64,000 bases of DNA from JAXLYX01 sp046351215 (GTDB lineage: Bacteria; Myxococcota_A; Polyangia; Polyangiales; Houyiibacteriaceae), in NCBI GenBank assembly GCA_046351215.1, contig JAXLYX010000009.1:393172-457171 (forward strand), in the 5' to 3' direction. A program made the position numbers and the translations under genes. Positions 61,270-64,000 of the stretch are shown here, piece by piece (the first letter of the stretch is position 1; each line of letters opens with the position of its first letter). The notes below the pieces were generated by a model. It saw only the letters and a list, made by a program, of their open reading frames with translations. It had not been told where the DNA came from and made no database searches.

Positions 61270-62115
61270 GTGACGAACGACCCCCGCGAGCTCCTCCTCC
61301 GGCCCATCGGCACGATCCGGACGCCGTTCCAGTCGCGCATGGAAGCGCCGCGGCAGCCGCGCGCGGCCGAAGGCGTCCCTGGCCGGATCGAGCTCTTCCC
61401 GGGCCACGGCTACGAGGACGCGCTCGCCGATCTCGAGGGCTGGCAGTACGTGTGGGTGATCGCCTGGTTCGATCGCAACACGAGCTGGCGTCCGAAGGTC
61501 ATGCCGCCTCGTTCCGATCGGAAGCGAGGCGTGTTCTCGACGCGCTCCCCGCATCGCCCGAATCCGATCGGTCTCTCGGTCTTCGAGCTGGTCGCCGTCG
61601 AGGGGCTCACCGTCCACGTGAAGGATGTCGACCTCCTCGACGGGACGCCGATCCTCGACCTCAAGCCCTACGTCCCCTGGACCGACGCGATCCCGAGCGC
61701 GCGCACCGGCTGGCTCGCTCCGGTCGAGCCGCTCGCGAAGGGCGAGCGCCCGGAGGACACCGGGCCACGCTACGAGGTCGTCTTCGCGGACGAAGCCGAG
61801 CGGGCCCTCGACTTCCTCGCCGCGCACGGCGTCGACGTACGCGCGTCGATCGCCTACCAGCTCTCCATCGGGCCGACCCCCCACGCCTACCGCCGGATCA
61901 AGCGAATGGACGACGGCTACGTCATCGGCGTCCGCGAGCTCCGCGCCCATTTCACGATCGAAGGCGAGCGGGTCCTCGTCGACCGGGTGAAGAGCGGCAT
62001 CAAGCCCGGCGAGGCGCGCGACGAGGCCGAGGAGGCTCTCCACCGCGCGCTCGACGCCGGACGATTCGCCCCGACGGATGCTAGAGATCCCGGCGATGCC
62101 AAGGACGAATCCTAG
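61270..62115 (+). CDS. trmO: TrmO-like tRNA (t6A37-N6)-methyltransferase
   Basis: 281 residues from a GTG that follows TAGGGG by 6 nt. The TrmO/YaeB domain (about 1-160) shows I-G-T-I-R-T-P-F, R-I-E-L-F-P, Y-V-W-V-I-A-W-F and the SAM-binding R-S-P-H-R-P-N-P-I-G-L-S, then D-G-T-P-I-L-D-L-K-P-Y-V. The family methylates N6 of t6A at position 37 of tRNA. The C-terminal extension (about 170-280) is longer than in the core fold but similar to that in E. coli-type TrmO. It overlaps the DUF4920 gene start by 20 nt. Confidence 0.88.
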   Translation: MTNDPRELLLRPIGTIRTPFQSRMEAPRQPRAAEGVPGRIELFPGHGYEDALADLEGWQYVWVIAWFDRNTSWRPKVMPPRSDRKRGVFSTRSPHRPNPIGLSVFELVAVEGLTVHVKDVDLLDGTPILDLKPYVPWTDAIPSARTGWLAPVEPLAKGERPEDTGPRYEVVFADEAERALDFLAAHGVDVRASIAYQLSIGPTPHAYRRIKRMDDGYVIGVRELRAHFTIEGERVLVDRVKSGIKPGEARDEAEEALHRALDAGRFAPTDARDPGDAKDES

Positions 62116-62605
62116 CCCCGTCGTTCTCCTCGCCCTCGTCGGCGGATGCGCCTTCGCGCCCCCTCCTTCGACCACGGGGCCGAGCGCCGCGGCCGAGTCC
62201 CGGCCGGAGACGCCGTCGGCGGCGGCGGGCAAGCCGAGCGAGGAACGGAGCTTCGGGGCCCCCCTCGATGCCGCGTGGCCCGAGGTGCCTCTCTCCGAGC
62301 TCCTCGCGAATCCCGATCGCTACCGCGACCGCCCGATCCGGACCTCCGGACGCATCGCGCGCGTCTGCCAGCGGATGGGCTGCTGGATGGAGCTCGCGAG
62401 CGGGGACGGTCGCGCCGTGCGCGCGCCGATGTCCGGGCATGCGTTCTTCCTGCCGCGGGACGTCGCGGGGCGCGAGGCGCGCGTCGCCGGCCACGTCCGC
62501 CTCGCCGAGCTCTCGCCCGAGACACGCGCCCACCTCGAATCCGAGGGCGCGGAGGAGACCACGTCGCGCGTCTCCCTCGAGGCCACCGGCGTCGTCGTCC
62601 GCTGA
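62096..62605 (+). CDS. DUF4920 lipoprotein
   Basis: 169 residues from the ATG at 62096; an ATG at 62078 would add six residues ahead of the signal. The lipobox is VGG-C18. After an Ala/Pro/Ser linker the DUF4920 domain has G-R-I-A-R-V-C-Q-R-M-G-C-W-M-E-L (Cys pair about 91/96), followed by H-A-F-F-L-P-R-D-V-A-G-R-E-A-R-V-x-G. Function is unknown. The Cys pair and following His suggest metal or redox chemistry in the envelope. Translation is probably coupled to trmO, which it overlaps. Confidence 0.75.
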   Translation: MPRTNPSPVVLLALVGGCAFAPPPSTTGPSAAAESRPETPSAAAGKPSEERSFGAPLDAAWPEVPLSELLANPDRYRDRPIRTSGRIARVCQRMGCWMELASGDGRAVRAPMSGHAFFLPRDVAGREARVAGHVRLAELSPETRAHLESEGAEETTSRVSLEATGVVVR

Positions 62606-62661
62606 GCGAATCCCGGCGAGACGTCTTCCGCGTCGGCCGGGTTCGACTAGGATCCGCGCCC

Positions 62662-63999
62662 ATGCGCATCGCCGACGACGAGCTCACCGATCATTCGTTC
62701 CGCCTCTGTCAGCAGCTCCTCCGCATCGACACGACGAATCCGCCCGGCAACGAACGACCGGCCGCGGACCTGCTCGCCGACGAGCTCCGCGCCGCGGGCC
62801 TCGAGCCCGTGATCCTCGAGAGCGCCCCCCGCCGCGCGAACGTGATCGCCCGCCTCCGGGGCACGGGCGCGAAGCCGCCGCTCCTCCTCACCGCGCATCT
62901 CGACGTCGTCGAGCACGAGCCCGAGCACTGGAAATACCCCGCGTTCTCCGGCGAGGTCGCCGAGGGCTGCCTCTGGGGCCGTGGCGCCGTCGACATGAAG
63001 AACATGGCGGCGATGAGCGTCGCGATCCTCGCGCGCCTCGCGAAGGAGGGCGTGAAGCCCGAGCGCGACGTGATCTTCGCGGGCGTCGCCGACGAGGAGG
63101 CCGGCTGCCGGCACGGCTCGCTCTTCCTCGCCGATCACCACGCGGACCTCGTGCGCTCCGAGTTCGCCCTCGGCGAGGGCGGCGGCTTCCACCTGAACGT
63201 CGCCGGCAAGCGCGTGTTCACCGTCCAGGTGGCCGAGAAGGGCGTCTGTTGGGTGAAGGTCCGCGTGCGCGGCGAGCCCGGCCACGGCTCGATGCCTCGC
63301 TCGGACTCCGCCGTCGTGAAGCTCTCGGAGGCCGTCGCGCGCCTCGGGAAGCAAGGGCTCCCGAGCCACCGCTCCGAGGTCGTCGAGCAGTTCATCGACG
63401 CCGTCGCGGAGCAGCAGCCCCCGGTCCTCCGCGACGTCATGCGCCGTGCCTTCCGGCCGCCGTTCGCCGCGAACCTGGCTCGGTTCCTGCCCGATCCGAA
63501 CGTCCGACGCGGCCTCGTCTCCATGCTCGGGAACACCGCCTCCCCGACCGTGCTGCGCGCCGGCGGGAAGACGAACGTCATCCCGGGCCTCGCCGAGGCG
63601 GAGATCGACGGACGCATCCTCCCGGGCCAGACCGAGGCGGATTTCCTCCGCGAGCTCCGCGAGGTCCTCGGGCACGAATGCGAGCTCGAGGTGATGCACA
63701 GCCTGCCCCCGGTCGTGACGACGCCGAAGGAATCCGAGCTCTACTCCGTGCTCCTCTCCGTGATGGGCGACTACGAGCCCGACACGCCCGTCGTCCCCTA
63801 CATGCTCCCGGGCTTCACCGACGCGAAGGCGTTCACGAAGCTCGGCGCGCGCTGGTACGGCTTCGCGCCCGTGAAGCTCCCGCCCGAGATGCGCTTCGCG
63901 GACCTCTTCCACGGACACGACGAGCGGATCCCGGTCGACGGCCTCGCCTGGGGCACGCGCGTGCTCGGCGACGTCATGGTCCGCTTCCTCGGCCTCTAG
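62662..63999 (+). CDS. M20-family metallopeptidase/deacetylase
   Basis: 445 residues, complete: the TAG is the last codon before the window end. M20 zinc ligands and catalytic residues can be followed: H in L-T-A-H-L-D-V-V (about 78), the bridging D in W-G-R-G-A-V-D-M-K, the catalytic E-E in V-A-D-E-E-A-G, and a final H in L-F-H-G-H-D-E-R-I. A lid domain covers about 205-340 (G-E-P-G-H-G-S-M-P). Members hydrolyse dipeptides, N-acyl amino acids or carbamoyl substrates. There is no signal peptide, so it is cytosolic. The ATG follows TAGGAT by 8 nt. Confidence 0.88.
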   Translation: MRIADDELTDHSFRLCQQLLRIDTTNPPGNERPAADLLADELRAAGLEPVILESAPRRANVIARLRGTGAKPPLLLTAHLDVVEHEPEHWKYPAFSGEVAEGCLWGRGAVDMKNMAAMSVAILARLAKEGVKPERDVIFAGVADEEAGCRHGSLFLADHHADLVRSEFALGEGGGFHLNVAGKRVFTVQVAEKGVCWVKVRVRGEPGHGSMPRSDSAVVKLSEAVARLGKQGLPSHRSEVVEQFIDAVAEQQPPVLRDVMRRAFRPPFAANLARFLPDPNVRRGLVSMLGNTASPTVLRAGGKTNVIPGLAEAEIDGRILPGQTEADFLRELREVLGHECELEVMHSLPPVVTTPKESELYSVLLSVMGDYEPDTPVVPYMLPGFTDAKAFTKLGARWYGFAPVKLPPEMRFADLFHGHDERIPVDGLAWGTRVLGDVMVRFLGL

Positions 64000-64000
64000 G

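Overview
The window is very GC-rich, with strongly G/C-biased third codon positions. It carries several signs of a myxobacterium of the Polyangia type (Deltaproteobacteria in the old sense): a MYXO-CTERM-like tail on a large secreted protein, Myxo-type disulfide repeats (CGDG...CDDGN...GDGC), many Cys-rich lipoproteins and a myxobacterial-style sigma factor. Genus-level placement would be a guess. I see no rRNA, tRNA or CRISPR.

Layout. 1-2385 (-): TPR protein running off the left edge. 2526-5085 (+): three-gene thiol/disulfide set (VKOR-thioredoxin fusion, OmpA-like protein, TlpA-like lipoprotein). 5099-11650 (-): DAB-type inorganic-carbon uptake operon (dabA, dabB, plus a second antiporter-like subunit). 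11878-16538: L,D-transpeptidase, acyltransferase, DUF2252 protein, and an ECF sigma factor with a membrane partner. 16698-22499 (-): aldo/keto reductase, TetR regulator, STAS-like protein and the fadJ-fadI beta-oxidation pair. 22680-23759 (+): moaA.

23762-29900 looks like an accessory island. It is bounded on the left by the intact moaA 3' end and on the right by an 86-bp, 83/86-identical second copy of that 3' end. Between them lie small immunity-like or unknown genes, one of them split by a complete IS4-family element with a 9-bp target duplication and another apparently frameshifted. No toxin or integrase is visible.

30134-43267 (+) is a block of secreted or surface proteins: a 14-blade FG-GAP/Cys-rich/MYXO-CTERM-like protein, two tandem DUF1565-like Gly-rich lipoproteins, a TPR-PEGA protein, a Cys-rich lipoprotein and an extensin-like peptidase. 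These are followed by a penicillin-acylase-type hydrolase and a cytochrome c lipoprotein.

46475-59447 (+) is a tightly overlapping eight-gene operon: helical membrane protein, MoxR ATPase, large membrane protein, ABC ATPase, ABC permease, DUF58, and two BatA/vWA proteins. All seven junctions overlap by 1-8 nt. It resembles Bat/MoxR chaperone operons with an embedded ABC transporter. The right end holds a GH1 glycosidase lipoprotein, TrmO, a DUF4920 lipoprotein and an M20 peptidase.

Expression signals show two classes. Genes inside operons use Shine-Dalgarno sites and ATGA/GTGA overlaps. Many promoter-proximal genes instead have a TANNNT (-10-like) hexamer 5-11 nt before the start codon, some with a -35-like hexamer 16-18 nt further up, which implies leaderless or nearly leaderless mRNAs.
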